A stretch of DNA of 64,000 bases from Massiliimalia massiliensis (GCF_900155615.1 NZ_FUHT01000003.1:744001-808000); one strand, 5' to 3'; positions 43,317 to 53,247 are shown, counted from the stretch's first letter. The notes: a model not told the origin generated them from the sequence alone. Numbers and translations are program-made.

Positions 43317-43380
43317 TTGAAAAATATGGGGTTTTGTGGTATACTAAAACATTGACAAAGCGTTTCGAAAGAGGTAGAAT
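43317..43380 (+). promoter_or_regulatory. Two tandem promoters of uvrB
   Basis: P1: -35 TTGAAA (43317-43322), 17-bp spacer, -10 TATACT (43340-43345). P2: -35 TTGACA (43352-43357), 17-bp spacer, -10 TAGAAT (43375-43380). Both point to uvrB and give leaders of about 160 and 125 bases. The leader contains a repeated AATTCGTGTAA (43419-43429 and 43459-43469). Confidence 0.75.
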
Positions 43381-43385
43381 AAAAT

Positions 43386-43399
43386 AAAACATTTGTTCG
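43386..43399 (+). promoter_or_regulatory. LexA-box-like site at the uvrB P2 start
   Basis: AAAACATTTGTTCG matches the Gram-positive LexA (DinR) box CGAACATATGTTCG at 11 of 14 positions and lies at the predicted P2 transcription start. uvrBA are SOS genes in Bacillus. The left half-site is weak, so binding is uncertain. Confidence 0.45.
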
Positions 43400-43511
43400 T
43401 TCTTGCTTTTGGTGAGCAAATTCGTGTAAGCTTATGATCAGTCCGAAGATTCATGCTGAATTCGTGTAAAAATGTGGCTGATAGAAATCGTAATAAATGA
43501 GGATTCGTATT

Positions 43512-45497
43512 ATGAGTGAGAAAAATGAGCGGGAGCTATTCAAATTAGTTTCCCCCTACAAGCCTACGGGAGATCAGCCGGAGGCGATCGCCAAGCTGGT
43601 GAAGGGAATCAAAAGAGGAGATAAGGAACAAACCCTGCTGGGGGTTACGGGCTCTGGGAAAACCTTTACTATGGCCAATATTATCGCGCAGATGAACCGA
43701 CCAACCTTGGTGCTTGCACATAATAAGACGTTAGCCGCTCAGCTTTGCAGTGAGTTTAAGGAGTTTTTTCCTGAGAATGCGGTCGAATATTTTGTTAGTT
43801 ATTACGATTATTATCAGCCGGAAGCATATATCCCGAATACTGATACCTATATTGAAAAGGACAGCGCCATTAATGACGAGATTGATAAGCTCCGCCATTC
43901 CGCTACCTCCGCGTTGAGTGAACGGCGGGATGTAATCATTGTAGCCAGCGTATCCTGCATCTATTCTTTGGGCGACCCGATTGACTACCGCAACATGGTT
44001 ATTTCGCTCCGGACAGGAATGGAAAAGGCGCGGGACGATTTGATCCGCAAGCTGGTGGAGATTCAGTATGAACGCAACGACGTTAACTTCGTTCGGAATA
44101 AGTTCCGGGTAAGGGGAGACGTCGTAGAAATTTTTCCGGCCTACTCCGGGGACAACGCAATCCGGGTGGAATTTTTTGGTGATGAAGTCGACCGGATTTC
44201 GGAGATCAATACTCTGACCGGGGAGGTCAAGGCAGTTGTTTCCCATGCTGCCATCTATCCGGCCTCCCACTATATTGTGCCGGAGGAAAAGCTGCGCAGA
44301 GGACTGCAGGACATTGAAAACGAGATGCTGGAGCGTGTAAAATATTTTAAGGATAATGAAATGTACCTGGAAGCACAGCGAATCGAGCAGCGCACCAAAT
44401 ATGATATTGAAATGCTTTCGGAGATTGGATTCTGCAAAGGAATCGAGAACTATTCCCGGGTGCTTTCCGGCAGGGAGCCGGGCAGTACGCCGTTTACTTT
44501 GCTGGACTATTTTCCGGATGATTTTCTGCTGTTTGTGGATGAATCCCATGTTACAATCCCCCAGGTACGCGGGATGTACCACGGGGATTTTGCGCGGAAA
44601 AAAACCTTAATAGATTATGGGTTCCGCCTTCCGTCCGCGTTTGATAACCGTCCTCTGAATTATGAGGAATTTTATGGAAAGCTGAATCAGATTGTCTTTG
44701 TTTCGGCAACGCCGGGCGCATATGAAAAGGAACTCAGTACCCAGATTGTAGAACAGGTTATCCGTCCGACCGGGCTGCTTGATCCGGAAGTGATCGTAAA
44801 GCCGGTAGAAGGGCAGATCGAGGATATTGTCAGCGAAATCAATATCAGGACGGCAAGGAAGGAACGGGTGCTGATTACCACGTTAACCAAGAAGATGGCA
44901 GAGGATTTGACTGCGTATCTGGACAACCTTGATATCAAGGTGCGGTATATGCACCATGACGTGGATACCATCGAACGGATGGAAATTATCCGCGACCTGC
45001 GGCTGGGCGAGTTTGATGTCTTAGTCGGAATCAACCTGCTGCGGGAAGGGCTGGACATCCCGGAGGTATCTTTGGTCTGTATTTTGGACGCGGATAAGGA
45101 AGGCTTCCTCAGAAGCGAGACCTCCCTGGTTCAGACGATTGGGCGTGCGGCACGAAATGCGGAGGGACAGGTCATCATGTATGCTGACAGTGTCACCCCG
45201 TCTATGGAACGCGCCCTGACGGAGACCCAGCGGCGCCGCACCATCCAGATGAAGTACAACGAGGAACACGGGATCACCCCGAAAACGATCCGCAAGGATG
45301 TTCGGGAGATTATTGAAATATCCAAGAAGGACGAAGAGACAGACGTCCGAAAGCTGAAGAAACGGATGAACGACCGCGAGAAACAGGCGATGATCAAGCG
45401 GCTGAATGCAGAGATGAAGGAAGCGGCAAAGCTGCTTGAATTCGAATATGCGGCGCAGATCCGAGATAAGATCAAGGAGCTGACAGATGGAAAATAA
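43512..45497 (+). CDS. uvrB: Excinuclease ABC subunit B
   Basis: A 661-aa UvrB, the damage-verifying helicase-like subunit of nucleotide excision repair. It shows Walker A ([11 protein letters not shown]), the [11 protein letters not shown] beta-hairpin that enters damaged DNA, DESHVT, the VSATPGAYE and [11 protein letters not shown] helicase motifs, QTIGRAARN and a C-terminal UVR domain ([17 protein letters not shown]) that contacts UvrC. ATG 43512 is preferred over 43497 because GAGG lies ten bases upstream and the product then begins MSEKNEREL. Normal length. It is followed by a GNAT gene and uvrA. Part of its 5' end is duplicated at 33606-33716. Confidence 0.97.
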   Translation: MSEKNERELFKLVSPYKPTGDQPEAIAKLVKGIKRGDKEQTLLGVTGSGKTFTMANIIAQMNRPTLVLAHNKTLAAQLCSEFKEFFPENAVEYFVSYYDYYQPEAYIPNTDTYIEKDSAINDEIDKLRHSATSALSERRDVIIVASVSCIYSLGDPIDYRNMVISLRTGMEKARDDLIRKLVEIQYERNDVNFVRNKFRVRGDVVEIFPAYSGDNAIRVEFFGDEVDRISEINTLTGEVKAVVSHAAIYPASHYIVPEEKLRRGLQDIENEMLERVKYFKDNEMYLEAQRIEQRTKYDIEMLSEIGFCKGIENYSRVLSGREPGSTPFTLLDYFPDDFLLFVDESHVTIPQVRGMYHGDFARKKTLIDYGFRLPSAFDNRPLNYEEFYGKLNQIVFVSATPGAYEKELSTQIVEQVIRPTGLLDPEVIVKPVEGQIEDIVSEINIRTARKERVLITTLTKKMAEDLTAYLDNLDIKVRYMHHDVDTIERMEIIRDLRLGEFDVLVGINLLREGLDIPEVSLVCILDADKEGFLRSETSLVQTIGRAARNAEGQVIMYADSVTPSMERALTETQRRRTIQMKYNEEHGITPKTIRKDVREIIEISKKDEETDVRKLKKRMNDREKQAMIKRLNAEMKEAAKLLEFEYAAQIRDKIKELTDGK

Positions 45498-45936
45498 CTG
45501 GATTGTCCGGGAAGCGGAAAGACAGGATTTGAATGGTTTATTGAAGCTTTATACCCAACTGCATCAAAACCCGCTTCCTGAGATAGAACAGTCTCTCCTG
45601 CAGCTGTGGGATGAGATCCTACAGGATCGTCGGCACCATATTTTTTTGATTGAGAAATCAGGAAAGGTTATTTCGTCTTGTGTGATGGTGGTGATTCCAA
45701 ACTTAACCCACAACCAACAACCATATGCATTGATTGAAAATGTAGTTACAGACCAGGAATACCGTAAAAAAGGCTGTGCTTCAGCAGTATTAGCACATGC
45801 CAAAAAAGCTGCAGAGGAAAATATGTGCTATAAAATTATGCTGATGACTGGCTCAAAGGAAAAAGCGACTCTTCGTTTTTATGAGCAGTCAGGCTATAAT
45901 CGGATAGATAAAACAGCGTTTATCCAGTGGCTTTAA
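45487..45936 (+). CDS. GNAT-family acetyltransferase
   Basis: A 149-aa N-acetyltransferase. Motif A for acetyl-CoA is clear ([20 protein letters not shown]), followed by [22 protein letters not shown], the usual C-terminal signature. The substrate cannot be inferred. The ATG overlaps the end of uvrB by 11 bases with AAGGAGC six bases upstream, and uvrA begins 25 bases after it, so the gene is embedded between uvrB and uvrA. Its codon use is more AT-rich than that of either neighbour, suggesting later insertion. A link to DNA repair is possible from position alone but not shown by the sequence. Confidence 0.9.
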   Translation: MENNWIVREAERQDLNGLLKLYTQLHQNPLPEIEQSLLQLWDEILQDRRHHIFLIEKSGKVISSCVMVVIPNLTHNQQPYALIENVVTDQEYRKKGCASAVLAHAKKAAEENMCYKIMLMTGSKEKATLRFYEQSGYNRIDKTAFIQWL

Positions 45937-45961
45937 ACAGAAACAGAAGTAAGGAGTCGAC

Positions 45962-48790
45962 ATGGCAAAAGATCAGATTGTTATCAAGGGCGCAAGGGTG
46001 CATAACCTGAAAAATATCGATGTGACCATTCCACGCGACCAGCTCGTAGTTTTCACCGGGCTGTCCGGGTCAGGAAAATCCTCCCTTGCGTTTGACACCA
46101 TTTATGCAGACGGGCAGCGGCGGTATGTGGAGAGTCTCTCCTCCTACGCGCGCCAGTTTTTAGGACAGATGGAAAAGCCGGATGTAGACAGTATTGACGG
46201 GCTTTCCCCCGCCATTTCTATCGATCAGAAAACTACCTCCAAGAATCCGCGTTCAACCGTCGGGACGGTCACGGAAATTTATGACTATCTCAGGCTGATG
46301 TATGCGCGGATCGGGATTCCGCATTGCCCGGTTTGCGGGAGAGAAATTAAACAGCAGACAATCGACCAGATTGTTGACCGGATTATGGCAATGCCGGAAC
46401 GGACAAAAATTCAAGTCCTCGCGCCGGTAGTCAAAGGCAGGAAGGGCGAGCATGTCAAGGAACTGGATGCAGCACGCCGGGCCGGCTATGTCCGCGTGAG
46501 GATTGACGGTAATATTTACGACCTTTCCGAAACGATCAAGCTGGAAAAAAATAAAAAACACAGCATTGAAGTCATTGTAGACCGTCTGGTGATTAAGGAA
46601 GAAATCCGTTCCCGGCTGTCTGACTCGCTGGAAACGGCAGTAGGACTGTCTGAAGGGGTTGTAATTATTGACGTATCCGATGGAGAGGAGCTACTCTTTT
46701 CGCTTAATTATGCCTGTCCGGAGCATGGCGTCAGCATAGAAGAGCTGGAACCGAATATGTTCTCCTTTAACAACCCGAACGGCGCTTGCCCTACTTGTAC
46801 AGGGCTTGGAACCTTTATGAAGGTTGACCCGGATCTGATCGTACCGAATAAGGAGCTTTCCATTAAGGACGGAGCAATTAAGGCGAGCGGATGGTATTAC
46901 GCGGATGGTTCCATTTCTCAGATGTATTATGAGGGACTGGCGAAGCACTATAAGTTCAGCCTGGACACTCCGTTCGGCAAACTCCCGAAGAAAATCCAGA
47001 CGCTGCTTTTCTATGGCTCGGATGGGGAAATCATTCAGTTTAAACGCAGCAGCGAGTTTGGGGAGAGCAGCTACCGATCCTCTTTTGAAGGGATTCTCAA
47101 CAATCTGGAACGCCGCTTCCGCGAAACGCAGAGCAACTATATGCGGGATGAAATTACGCAGGTAATGAGCGCGGTTCCCTGCCCGGACTGTCATGGGGAA
47201 CGGCTGAAGCCGGAAATTTTGGCGGTAACGGTGGGCGGGATCAACATCAGCGATTTTTGTAAGCTGTCTGTTGTCAAGGCGCTTGATTTTGTCGAGAACC
47301 TGAAGCTGTCTGATAAAGATCAAATGATCGCCCATCAGATTTTGAAGGAGATCCGGGAACGGCTCGGGTTTTTGAAAAGTGTTGGGCTGGAATACCTTAC
47401 CCTTTCCCGGTCGGCGGGCACTCTGTCCGGCGGAGAGAGCCAGCGAATCCGTCTGGCAACCCAGATCGGATCTTCCCTGGTGGGAGTTGTCTATATTCTG
47501 GACGAGCCGAGCATTGGGCTGCATCAGCGCGACAACGATAAGCTGATTGCTACGCTCAAGCGGCTGCGCGACCTGGGGAATACCTTAATCGTGGTGGAGC
47601 ACGACGAGGATACCATGTACGCAGCCGACCATATTGTAGACGTCGGGCCGGGCGCGGGCGTTCACGGCGGAGAGATTGTCGCACAGGGAAGTATCCAGGA
47701 TATTATCGGCTGTAAGGAATCTATTACCGGGCAGTATCTGTCTGGGGTGAAAAAGATTGAAGTACCGTCTGGCCGCCGGAAAGGGAACGGCGATTTCTTG
47801 AAAATCATCGGTGCCAAGGAAAACAATCTAAAAAATATTAATGTCTCAATCCCTTTAGGAACGCTGACCTGTGTAACCGGGGTCTCCGGCTCCGGGAAAT
47901 CCTCTTTGGTGAATGAGGTCATCTATAAATCGCTGGCAAAGGAGCTGAGCAAAGCAAGGCTGAAGCCCGGCGCGCACAAAGCGATTGAGGGACTTGAACA
48001 CATCGACAAGATCATTGATATCAACCAGTCCCCGATCGGACGGACTCCCCGCTCCAATCCCGCAACCTATACCGGCGTATTTACTGATATCCGGGATGTG
48101 TTTGCGAAAACCCCGGACGCAAAAATGCGCGGATATAACGCGGGCCGGTTCTCCTTTAACGTCAAGGGCGGACGGTGTGAAGCCTGTGAAGGAGACGGAA
48201 TCATCAAAATAGAGATGCATTTCCTTCCCGATATCTATGTTCCCTGCGAGGTTTGTAAGGGCAAGCGGTATAATCGGGAGACACTTGAGGTAAAATATAA
48301 AGGGAAAACCATTCACGATGTGTTGGAAATGACCATTGAAGAAGCGCGCGATTTCTTTGAACCGATCCCGAAAATTCAAAGGAAGCTGCAAACGCTCTGC
48401 GATGTGGGACTCAGCTATGTGAAAATGGGACAGGCTGCGACGACCCTGTCCGGCGGGGAAGCACAGAGGGTAAAGCTTGCGACAGAACTATCCCGTCAGT
48501 CCACTGGACAGACCCTCTACATCCTGGACGAGCCGACCACCGGTCTGCATGTGGCGGATATTCACAAGCTGGTCGAAATGCTGGGCCGCCTGGTAGATGC
48601 CGGCAATACGGTTTTGGTGATAGAGCACAATCTGGATGTAATCAAAATTGCTGATTATATCATTGATTTGGGCCCGGAAGGCGGGGACAACGGCGGAAAG
48701 GTGATTGCAGCCGGAACGCCGGAGCAGATCGCTGCAAATAAAAAATCCTACACAGGACTTTATCTGAAAAAAATGTTGGAAAAATCATGA
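45962..48790 (+). CDS. uvrA: Excinuclease ABC subunit A
   Basis: A 942-aa UvrA, the damage-recognition ATPase of nucleotide excision repair. Two ABC modules are complete, each with Walker A ([26 protein letters not shown]), signature ([24 protein letters not shown]) and Walker B ([24 protein letters not shown]). Zinc-binding cysteine sets are visible (CPVCG, CPEHG...CPTCTGLG, and CEACEGDG...CEVCKGKR). Length is normal (940-950). A TAAGGAG site lies before the ATG. It is co-transcribed with uvrB, which delivers UvrB to lesions. Confidence 0.97.
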   Translation: MAKDQIVIKGARVHNLKNIDVTIPRDQLVVFTGLSGSGKSSLAFDTIYADGQRRYVESLSSYARQFLGQMEKPDVDSIDGLSPAISIDQKTTSKNPRSTVGTVTEIYDYLRLMYARIGIPHCPVCGREIKQQTIDQIVDRIMAMPERTKIQVLAPVVKGRKGEHVKELDAARRAGYVRVRIDGNIYDLSETIKLEKNKKHSIEVIVDRLVIKEEIRSRLSDSLETAVGLSEGVVIIDVSDGEELLFSLNYACPEHGVSIEELEPNMFSFNNPNGACPTCTGLGTFMKVDPDLIVPNKELSIKDGAIKASGWYYADGSISQMYYEGLAKHYKFSLDTPFGKLPKKIQTLLFYGSDGEIIQFKRSSEFGESSYRSSFEGILNNLERRFRETQSNYMRDEITQVMSAVPCPDCHGERLKPEILAVTVGGINISDFCKLSVVKALDFVENLKLSDKDQMIAHQILKEIRERLGFLKSVGLEYLTLSRSAGTLSGGESQRIRLATQIGSSLVGVVYILDEPSIGLHQRDNDKLIATLKRLRDLGNTLIVVEHDEDTMYAADHIVDVGPGAGVHGGEIVAQGSIQDIIGCKESITGQYLSGVKKIEVPSGRRKGNGDFLKIIGAKENNLKNINVSIPLGTLTCVTGVSGSGKSSLVNEVIYKSLAKELSKARLKPGAHKAIEGLEHIDKIIDINQSPIGRTPRSNPATYTGVFTDIRDVFAKTPDAKMRGYNAGRFSFNVKGGRCEACEGDGIIKIEMHFLPDIYVPCEVCKGKRYNRETLEVKYKGKTIHDVLEMTIEEARDFFEPIPKIQRKLQTLCDVGLSYVKMGQAATTLSGGEAQRVKLATELSRQSTGQTLYILDEPTTGLHVADIHKLVEMLGRLVDAGNTVLVIEHNLDVIKIADYIIDLGPEGGDNGGKVIAAGTPEQIAANKKSYTGLYLKKMLEKS

Positions 48791-48797
48791 AAAACTC

Positions 48798-48826
48798 TTT
48801 ACAAAAGTATACTTTTGTGGTATATT
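48798..48826 (+). promoter_or_regulatory. Rubredoxin promoter with perfect 18-bp palindromic operator
   Basis: -35 TTTACA (48798-48803), 17-bp spacer, -10 TATATT (48821-48826). ACAAAAGTATACTTTTGT at 48801-48818 is a perfect palindrome filling the spacer and overlapping the -35 box, the position of a repressor site. It matches none of the PerR or Fur boxes. The regulator is unknown. The leader to the start codon is about 135 bases. Confidence 0.75.
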
Positions 48827-48968
48827 AAAAATATCAATAATCAATGAGTAAAAGAGGCCGATCTGCGTGAAGCTGTTTGCACGTTCCGTTTTAGATCCTA
48901 TGTTGCCGAAGATGCGGCTGCAATTTTGAAAATGGGGGTCTCTGTAAAAGAAAGGTATGGTGTGTATT

Positions 48969-49124
48969 ATGAAAAAGGTTTGTTCTGTATGCGGTTGGGA
49001 ATACGATCCGGAAGTAGGATATGAAGAAGGCGGAATCGCTCCGGGCACTGCTTGGGAAGACCTGCCGGACGATTTTGTCTGCCCGCTCTGCGGCGTTGGC
49101 AAAGATATGTTTGAAGACGCATAA
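48969..49124 (+). CDS. Rubredoxin
   Basis: A 51-aa rubredoxin, the small one-iron electron carrier used by anaerobes to feed oxygen- and peroxide-reducing enzymes. The two knuckles [13 protein letters not shown] and [12 protein letters not shown] give the four cysteine iron ligands, and the central aromatic/acidic stretch [11 protein letters not shown] is typical. Length is standard (50-54). The ATG has only a modest site (GGTG six bases upstream, AAAGG 13 upstream). It is a single-gene unit: its own promoter with a palindromic operator upstream and a terminator starting at the stop codon. Such control suggests a stress response, most likely to oxygen or redox change. Confidence 0.95.
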   Translation: MKKVCSVCGWEYDPEVGYEEGGIAPGTAWEDLPDDFVCPLCGVGKDMFEDA

Positions 49125-49159
49125 GAAAAAAGCAGCCGAAAAACGGCTGCTTTTTTCTT
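49123..49159. terminator. Bidirectional terminator between rubredoxin and azlD
   Basis: AAGAAAAAAGCAGCCG pairs perfectly with CGGCTGCTTTTTTCTT around five As. It begins within the rubredoxin stop codon and also serves the converging azlCD genes. Confidence 0.93.
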
Positions 49160-49188
49160 ATGCAGGGGAAAATTGGCATCATTTTCCG

Positions 49189-49521
49189 CTATGTGACCAC
49201 CCAGATCAAAACCATATATAGCACTGTTCCGCCGGCAATTGAAAGGAGCATATTCTTTTTCCAGAGATGGAGTAGCGCGGTTGCAAGAATTCCAAGAAAT
49301 TCCGGAAGCCCAAACGGAAAAGAGGAAAAGGATATATCCTTCAGGCAGTAAATTACCAAAAGGCCGATTACCGCGAACGGAAGCACTGTGCCGAGGTAAC
49401 GGATATAGTCCGGCGTTTTTTTCCCTTCCGGAAAGACAAGAAAGGGGAGAAAACGTGTAGTCATTGTACCCAGCACGACTACAGCTACAGTGATAATTCC
49501 CTGTATCAGCGTCATTTCCAT
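49189..49521 (-). CDS. azlD: AzlD-family branched-chain amino acid exporter subunit
   Basis: A 110-aa membrane protein with about four hydrophobic segments, matching AzlD, the small partner of AzlC. It shows the typical [22 protein letters not shown] stretch in two parts ([24 protein letters not shown]) after the first helix. Together AzlCD export branched-chain amino acids or their analogues. The ATG at 49521 has an AGGAGG site ten bases upstream and overlaps azlC by ten bases; a second in-frame ATG two codons later is possible. Confidence 0.9.
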   Translation of the reverse strand: MEMTLIQGIITVAVVVLGTMTTRFLPFLVFPEGKKTPDYIRYLGTVLPFAVIGLLVIYCLKDISFSSFPFGLPEFLGILATALLHLWKKNMLLSIAGGTVLYMVLIWVVT

Positions 49522-50267
49522 TGATCTGCTTCCTCCTTTTCCGATTCGTCTGTTGATTGTACTTCCGCCTCATCCATCGTCCGGCGCTCCATGGGGCGCC
49601 GGAACAGGGTAAGCAGAATCAGGATTCCTGCCATTGCCGGGAGGATAAACTGGTCGGCACGGAAAATGACCAGGCAAAGGGCGGAAACACCCAGCCCAAT
49701 CAGAGCTGGCCAGTGATTTTTCTGAGAAAGCCATTGCTCCAGGAAGATTACGACAAACAGGGCGGTCATGACAAAATCAATTCCTTTCAGTTCAAAGGGA
49801 ATCAGCCCGCCGACCAGGCCGCCGATGGTAGCGCCCAAAACCCAGTAGCATTGGTTGAGCAGGGTAACAAAAAAGCAAAACCACCCCTTGTCCACTCCTT
49901 GAGGCGGCTTAGTAGAGCACAGGATAGAAAAGGATTCGTCACACATGCCAAAAATTAAGTAAGGCTTCTTTTTTCCGGTGCCGCGAAAAACATCCAGCAT
50001 TGAAATTCCATAAAACAGGTGGCGCGCATTGACCATCAGCGTTAGGAAATAGGCATAAATAGGATTAAAAGCAGAAGCGAGCAGACTGACCGTGACAAAT
50101 TCCATCGAACCGGCGAAAATGGTCATGCTCATCAGCATCGGCCATAAAAAGGAAAATCCCTTGCTCTGCATAAAAATACCGTAAGCGATTCCCAAAAAAA
50201 GAAAGCCCGCAAAAATCGGAATAGTATGCGGAAATGCCGCCTTAAACGCTTTCCTCTTTTCAGTCAT
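49512..50267 (-). CDS. azlC: AzlC-family branched-chain amino acid exporter subunit
   Basis: A 251-aa membrane protein with six to seven hydrophobic segments and the AzlC marks [32 protein letters not shown] and [14 protein letters not shown]. It is the larger half of the AzlCD exporter. ATG 50267 ([12 protein letters not shown]) is preferred because GGAGG lies about 11 bases upstream, within the N-terminus of the longer frame starting at 50294. The long acidic C-terminal tail ([20 protein letters not shown]) is unusual for the family. A TTGACA-17-TATAAT promoter lies upstream. The downstream azlD overlaps by ten bases. Confidence 0.9.
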   Translation of the reverse strand: MTEKRKAFKAAFPHTIPIFAGFLFLGIAYGIFMQSKGFSFLWPMLMSMTIFAGSMEFVTVSLLASAFNPIYAYFLTLMVNARHLFYGISMLDVFRGTGKKKPYLIFGMCDESFSILCSTKPPQGVDKGWFCFFVTLLNQCYWVLGATIGGLVGGLIPFELKGIDFVMTALFVVIFLEQWLSQKNHWPALIGLGVSALCLVIFRADQFILPAMAGILILLTLFRRPMERRTMDEAEVQSTDESEKEEADQWK

Positions 50268-50302
50268 AGTTGCAACCGTCCTCCTCTGCATCATTCCTTA
50301 CT

Positions 50303-50331
50303 ATTATATCGATCAGTTATTTTTCTGTCAA
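50303..50331 (-). promoter_or_regulatory. azlCD promoter
   Basis: On the minus strand a consensus -35 TTGACA (50326-50331), 17-bp spacer and consensus -10 TATAAT (50303-50308): a strong sigma-A promoter. Confidence 0.88.
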
Positions 50332-50393
50332 ATTGAGGAAGAGCCTGTTGCAGTGCTAAAAATATGGAAATTATTAGATACAAAGGCGAATAC

Positions 50394-50423
50394 TTGCTTT
50401 TTCTCCCTGAAAAGTAGTATAAT
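50394..50423 (+). promoter_or_regulatory. Promoter of the PHP phosphoesterase gene
   Basis: -35 TTGCTT (50394-50399), 18-bp spacer, -10 TATAAT (50418-50423), followed by a short leader. Confidence 0.75.
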
Positions 50424-50449
50424 AATGGGGTTAATAGGAGGTATCTGGG

Positions 50450-51298
50450 ATGAAAGGGGATTTACACTGTCATACGCGTTTATCTGACGGATCAGAAGGC
50501 ATTGAAGAGGTAATCGCGAGAGCAAAGCGTGCGGGGATGGACTTTTTATCGATCACTGATCACGATACAGTTGCGTCAATGTCCCGTTCCAAGGTACTTG
50601 CACAACGCTATGGGATTCAGATCATTCCCGGTGTGGAATTTTCCTGCAAAGACCCTGCCAATGGCAGAAAGGTACATGTTCTGTGTTATCTGCCGGAAAA
50701 GCCGGACCGGCTGGAGGGATTGTGCGTCAGGATGTGCGAGGCCAGGAAAAAGGCGGGAAAAGAAATGTTTCGCAGGGTTCTGCGCTATTTTCCGATGACG
50801 GCAGAAGATCTGCTGCGTTTCTCATCACACAGCACATCAATTTATAAGCAGCATATTATGCACGCTTTGATGTGCTACGGCTATACGACACATATCTTTG
50901 GCGGCCTGTTTCACGAGCTTTTTAATGCTCAGACCGGCCCGCTCTACATCAAAATTGATTATCCCGACGTAGACGATGTGATTGACCTGATCCATCAATC
51001 GCAGGGGATCGCTGTTTTGGCGCATCCTTATGAATATGACAGTATTGATCTGCTTCACCGTTTGATTGCGGAAAAAAAACTCGATGGAATCGAAGTGTTC
51101 CATAGCCGCTGCCCAGAGGAAGGGGAGGCGGCGCTGAGACAATTGGCCCAGGAAAACAACCTGATTATGACCGGAGGGTCTGACTTTCATGGCTTTTATG
51201 CCTCCAGGCCCAGTCCAATTGGCAATCGGTATACCTCGCAGGAAGCGTTGGACGCCCTGTTCCGGCTAAAGGAACAGAAACGGAATGACGGAAAATAG
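50450..51298 (+). CDS. PHP-domain phosphoesterase, RNase AM/TrpH-like
   Basis: A 282-aa metal-dependent phosphoesterase of the PHP family. The metal-ligand motifs stand in order: DLHCHTRLSDG, SITDHDT, IPGVEFSC, SSHSTS, VLAHPYEY and GGSDFHGFY. Size and order match the TrpH/YciV group, whose members hydrolyse 3',5'-nucleotide bisphosphates or trim RNA 5' ends (RNase AM). AGGAGG lies nine bases before the ATG. The gene stands alone between a promoter and a set of hairpins, divergent from azlCD. The exact substrate is not settled by sequence. Confidence 0.85.
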   Translation: MKGDLHCHTRLSDGSEGIEEVIARAKRAGMDFLSITDHDTVASMSRSKVLAQRYGIQIIPGVEFSCKDPANGRKVHVLCYLPEKPDRLEGLCVRMCEARKKAGKEMFRRVLRYFPMTAEDLLRFSSHSTSIYKQHIMHALMCYGYTTHIFGGLFHELFNAQTGPLYIKIDYPDVDDVIDLIHQSQGIAVLAHPYEYDSIDLLHRLIAEKKLDGIEVFHSRCPEEGEAALRQLAQENNLIMTGGSDFHGFYASRPSPIGNRYTSQEALDALFRLKEQKRNDGK

Positions 51299-51398
51299 GA
51301 CAGATATTCTCTGTCCTATGAAACATGGCGGTATAGCGCCATGGGAACAGTGAGGACTATAATAAAAAGCCAGCCGGAGAACCGACTGGCTTTTTATT
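51295..51398 (+). terminator. Three hairpins after the PHP gene, the last an intrinsic terminator
   Basis: ATAGGACAGA/TCTGTCCTAT (51295-51319) overlaps the stop codon, CATGGCG/CGCCATG (51324-51343) follows, and AAAAAGCCAGCCGG/CCGACTGGCTTTTT (51364-51395) ends in Ts. The last is the likely terminator; the first two may protect the mRNA end or form alternative structures. Confidence 0.75.
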
Positions 51399-51624
51399 TA
51401 AGAGCAAAAAGGAAGAGAAAATAGCGGTAAGCGAAATCTGTATATTTTACCGGACAGGTGAAATAAAAATTGTTTATCCTGCACAAATTTGAAGGATTTA
51501 AAAGGAAAACAGAGAAATTAAAAGGATTTAGAAGTATTTTTGATATAAATTTGCGTTAATAGATGCTCATTCCGGCTGAATATCAAAAAAATCAAGATTT
51601 TTCGAGATTTTTTTGAAAAAATGC
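51399..51624. other. AT-rich intergenic stretch before the pot promoter
   Basis: No reading frame with a start site, RNA gene or recognised motif. Several A and T tracts (for example AAAAAAATCAAGATTTTTCG near 51584-51605) may bend the DNA upstream of the pot promoter. Confidence 0.4.
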
Positions 51625-51658
51625 TTGACATTTATACTGATACGTCCTATATTAGTAT
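51625..51658 (+). promoter_or_regulatory. pot operon promoter with overlapping inverted repeat
   Basis: -35 TTGACA (51625-51630), 17-bp spacer, -10 TATATT (51648-51653). ATACTGATA (51634-51642) and TATTAGTAT (51650-51658) form an inverted repeat with one mismatch over the spacer and -10 box, a candidate repressor site. Confidence 0.75.
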
Positions 51659-51700
51659 TGTTGTTTTTGTGTCTTTTATTCACTGTGCGTATGTCCACTA

Positions 51701-51828
51701 TAACTCCAAGCCCAAAGCGCGGGGGGAAAAAGCCTTTTGCGGGTGGTGGTACAAAAGCCCGGTGGGTTCTGTACGAAGCCTGCTCCGTTTCGTGCAAAAA
51801 CTAAAATTCCGCAAAGGGGGATACAACA
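51701..51828 (+). promoter_or_regulatory. Structured GC-rich leader of the pot operon
   Basis: The 170-base leader changes from AT-rich to GC-rich. CCTTTTGCGG (51733-51742) can pair with CCGCAAAGG (51809-51817), which is continuous with the AAAGGGGG ribosome-binding site of potA; only one bulged T is needed. Between them are further short stems (GTAC 51750-51753 with GTAC 51771-51774, enclosing GCCC/GGGT). This looks like a leader that hides or frees the site. No known riboswitch class was recognised. Confidence 0.5.
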
Positions 51829-53247
51829 ATGAGCGAAAAGCTATTGGATTTGAAAAACATCACCTTATCGTATGACGGGGAAAAGATTCTGGATCGGATT
51901 AACCTCTATGTCCGGGACAAAGAGTTTATCACACTGCTCGGCCCGTCAGGCTGCGGAAAAACGACTACGCTGAGAATTATCGGCGGGTTCGCTTTTCCGG
52001 ATGAGGGTGATGTTTTTTTTGAGGGAAAACGGATCAACGATCTGCCGGCCTATAAGCGGCCGATCAATACGGTCTTTCAGCGGTACGCCCTGTTCCCTCA
52101 TCTGAACGTATACGATAATGTGGCGTTTGGGCTGAAGGTCAAAAAGCTGGATAAAAAGGAGATTGACAAGCGTGTAAGGCAGATGCTGGTGCTGGTGAAT
52201 CTCAAGGGCTTTGAGAAGCGCCGGGTCAGCAAGCTCTCCGGCGGGCAGCAGCAGCGGGTCGCAATCGCGCGTGCGCTGGTAAACCACCCGAAAATTCTCC
52301 TGTTGGATGAACCGCTGGGCGCGCTGGATCTTAAGCTGCGCAAAGAAATGCAGCTCGAGCTGAAAAACATCCAGCAGCAGCTTGGAATTACCTTTATCTA
52401 TGTAACCCATGACCAGGAAGAGGCGCTGACCATGTCCGATACCATCGTGGTTATGAAGGACGGGGAAATCCAGCAGATCGGGACGCCGCAGGATGTTTAT
52501 AATGAACCGAAAAACGCGTTTGTCGCGGACTTTATTGGGGAAAGCAATATCTTTGACGCGACCATGATCTGTGATGGCAGAGTAGAGATCAACGGCGTTG
52601 AGTTTGATTGTGTCGATAATGGCTTCGGAAAGGATTCATCGGTAGACGTTGTCATCCGTCCGGAGGATATTGATATCCTTCCCGCCGGCGCCTCCGATTT
52701 GACCGGAACGGTCAAGAGCGTGATCTTTAAAGGAGTTCACTATGAGATTACCGTGGTATGTAACGGGCTGGAATGGCTGATTCAGACTACCCGCAGCGCA
52801 GAAGAGGGAAGCGAGGTTTCCCTTTCCTTTACGCCGGACAACGTCCATGTTATGAAGCGGATTTTTGAGGGCTTTTCCAGTAAAATCAAGGGAAGGGTCA
52901 CGGCGGAAAACGAGGTCTCTTTCCTGGGGGTTACCTTTACCCGCGAAGGGCTAAGCCTTCCGGAGGATACAGAGGTACTGCTCACCATCCCGCCGAAATC
53001 GATCGAGGTTGTTTCAGAGGACCACAGCGACCTGATTGTCTATCTGGAATCGATGGTATATAAAGGCGCTTATAATGAAATGATTGTCTGGGCAAAGGAT
53101 GAGGAAGAGGAATACCGCAGTCTGCTTGTCCATTCTATGAATGATGAACAGATTGCAACCGATATCGGGATTAAATTCCGTTTTGACGATATTATGATCG
53201 CTCCTGCAGAACTGCCAGGGCAGAAAGGAGCGGAACGTGAAGAATAA
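51829..53247 (+). CDS. potA: Spermidine/putrescine ABC transporter ATPase, with extended C-terminus
   Basis: A 472-aa ATPase that powers polyamine import. The N-terminal 240 residues are a standard ABC domain: Walker [25 protein letters not shown], Walker [13 protein letters not shown] and the switch THDQEEA. PotA proteins usually end near residue 350-380 after one OB/TOBE region; here a first such region ([11 protein letters not shown], about 275-370) is followed by a second, similar one ([19 protein letters not shown], about 375-460). The extra module may sense a ligand or regulate transport. The start ATG has AAAGGGGG eight bases upstream. The gene overlaps potB by 11 bases. Confidence 0.92.
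   Translation: MSEKLLDLKNITLSYDGEKILDRINLYVRDKEFITLLGPSGCGKTTTLRIIGGFAFPDEGDVFFEGKRINDLPAYKRPINTVFQRYALFPHLNVYDNVAFGLKVKKLDKKEIDKRVRQMLVLVNLKGFEKRRVSKLSGGQQQRVAIARALVNHPKILLLDEPLGALDLKLRKEMQLELKNIQQQLGITFIYVTHDQEEALTMSDTIVVMKDGEIQQIGTPQDVYNEPKNAFVADFIGESNIFDATMICDGRVEINGVEFDCVDNGFGKDSSVDVVIRPEDIDILPAGASDLTGTVKSVIFKGVHYEITVVCNGLEWLIQTTRSAEEGSEVSLSFTPDNVHVMKRIFEGFSSKIKGRVTAENEVSFLGVTFTREGLSLPEDTEVLLTIPPKSIEVVSEDHSDLIVYLESMVYKGAYNEMIVWAKDEEEEYRSLLVHSMNDEQIATDIGIKFRFDDIMIAPAELPGQKGAEREE

Noticed and set aside
43731-44582. A 283-codon minus-strand frame within uvrB
   Set aside because: Antisense to a highly conserved gene, with no start site or family resemblance.
48785-49573. A 262-codon minus-strand frame covering the rubredoxin gene and azlD
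   Set aside because: The plus-strand rubredoxin and the minus-strand azlD in another frame are both clear families; this frame crosses their shared terminator and resembles nothing.
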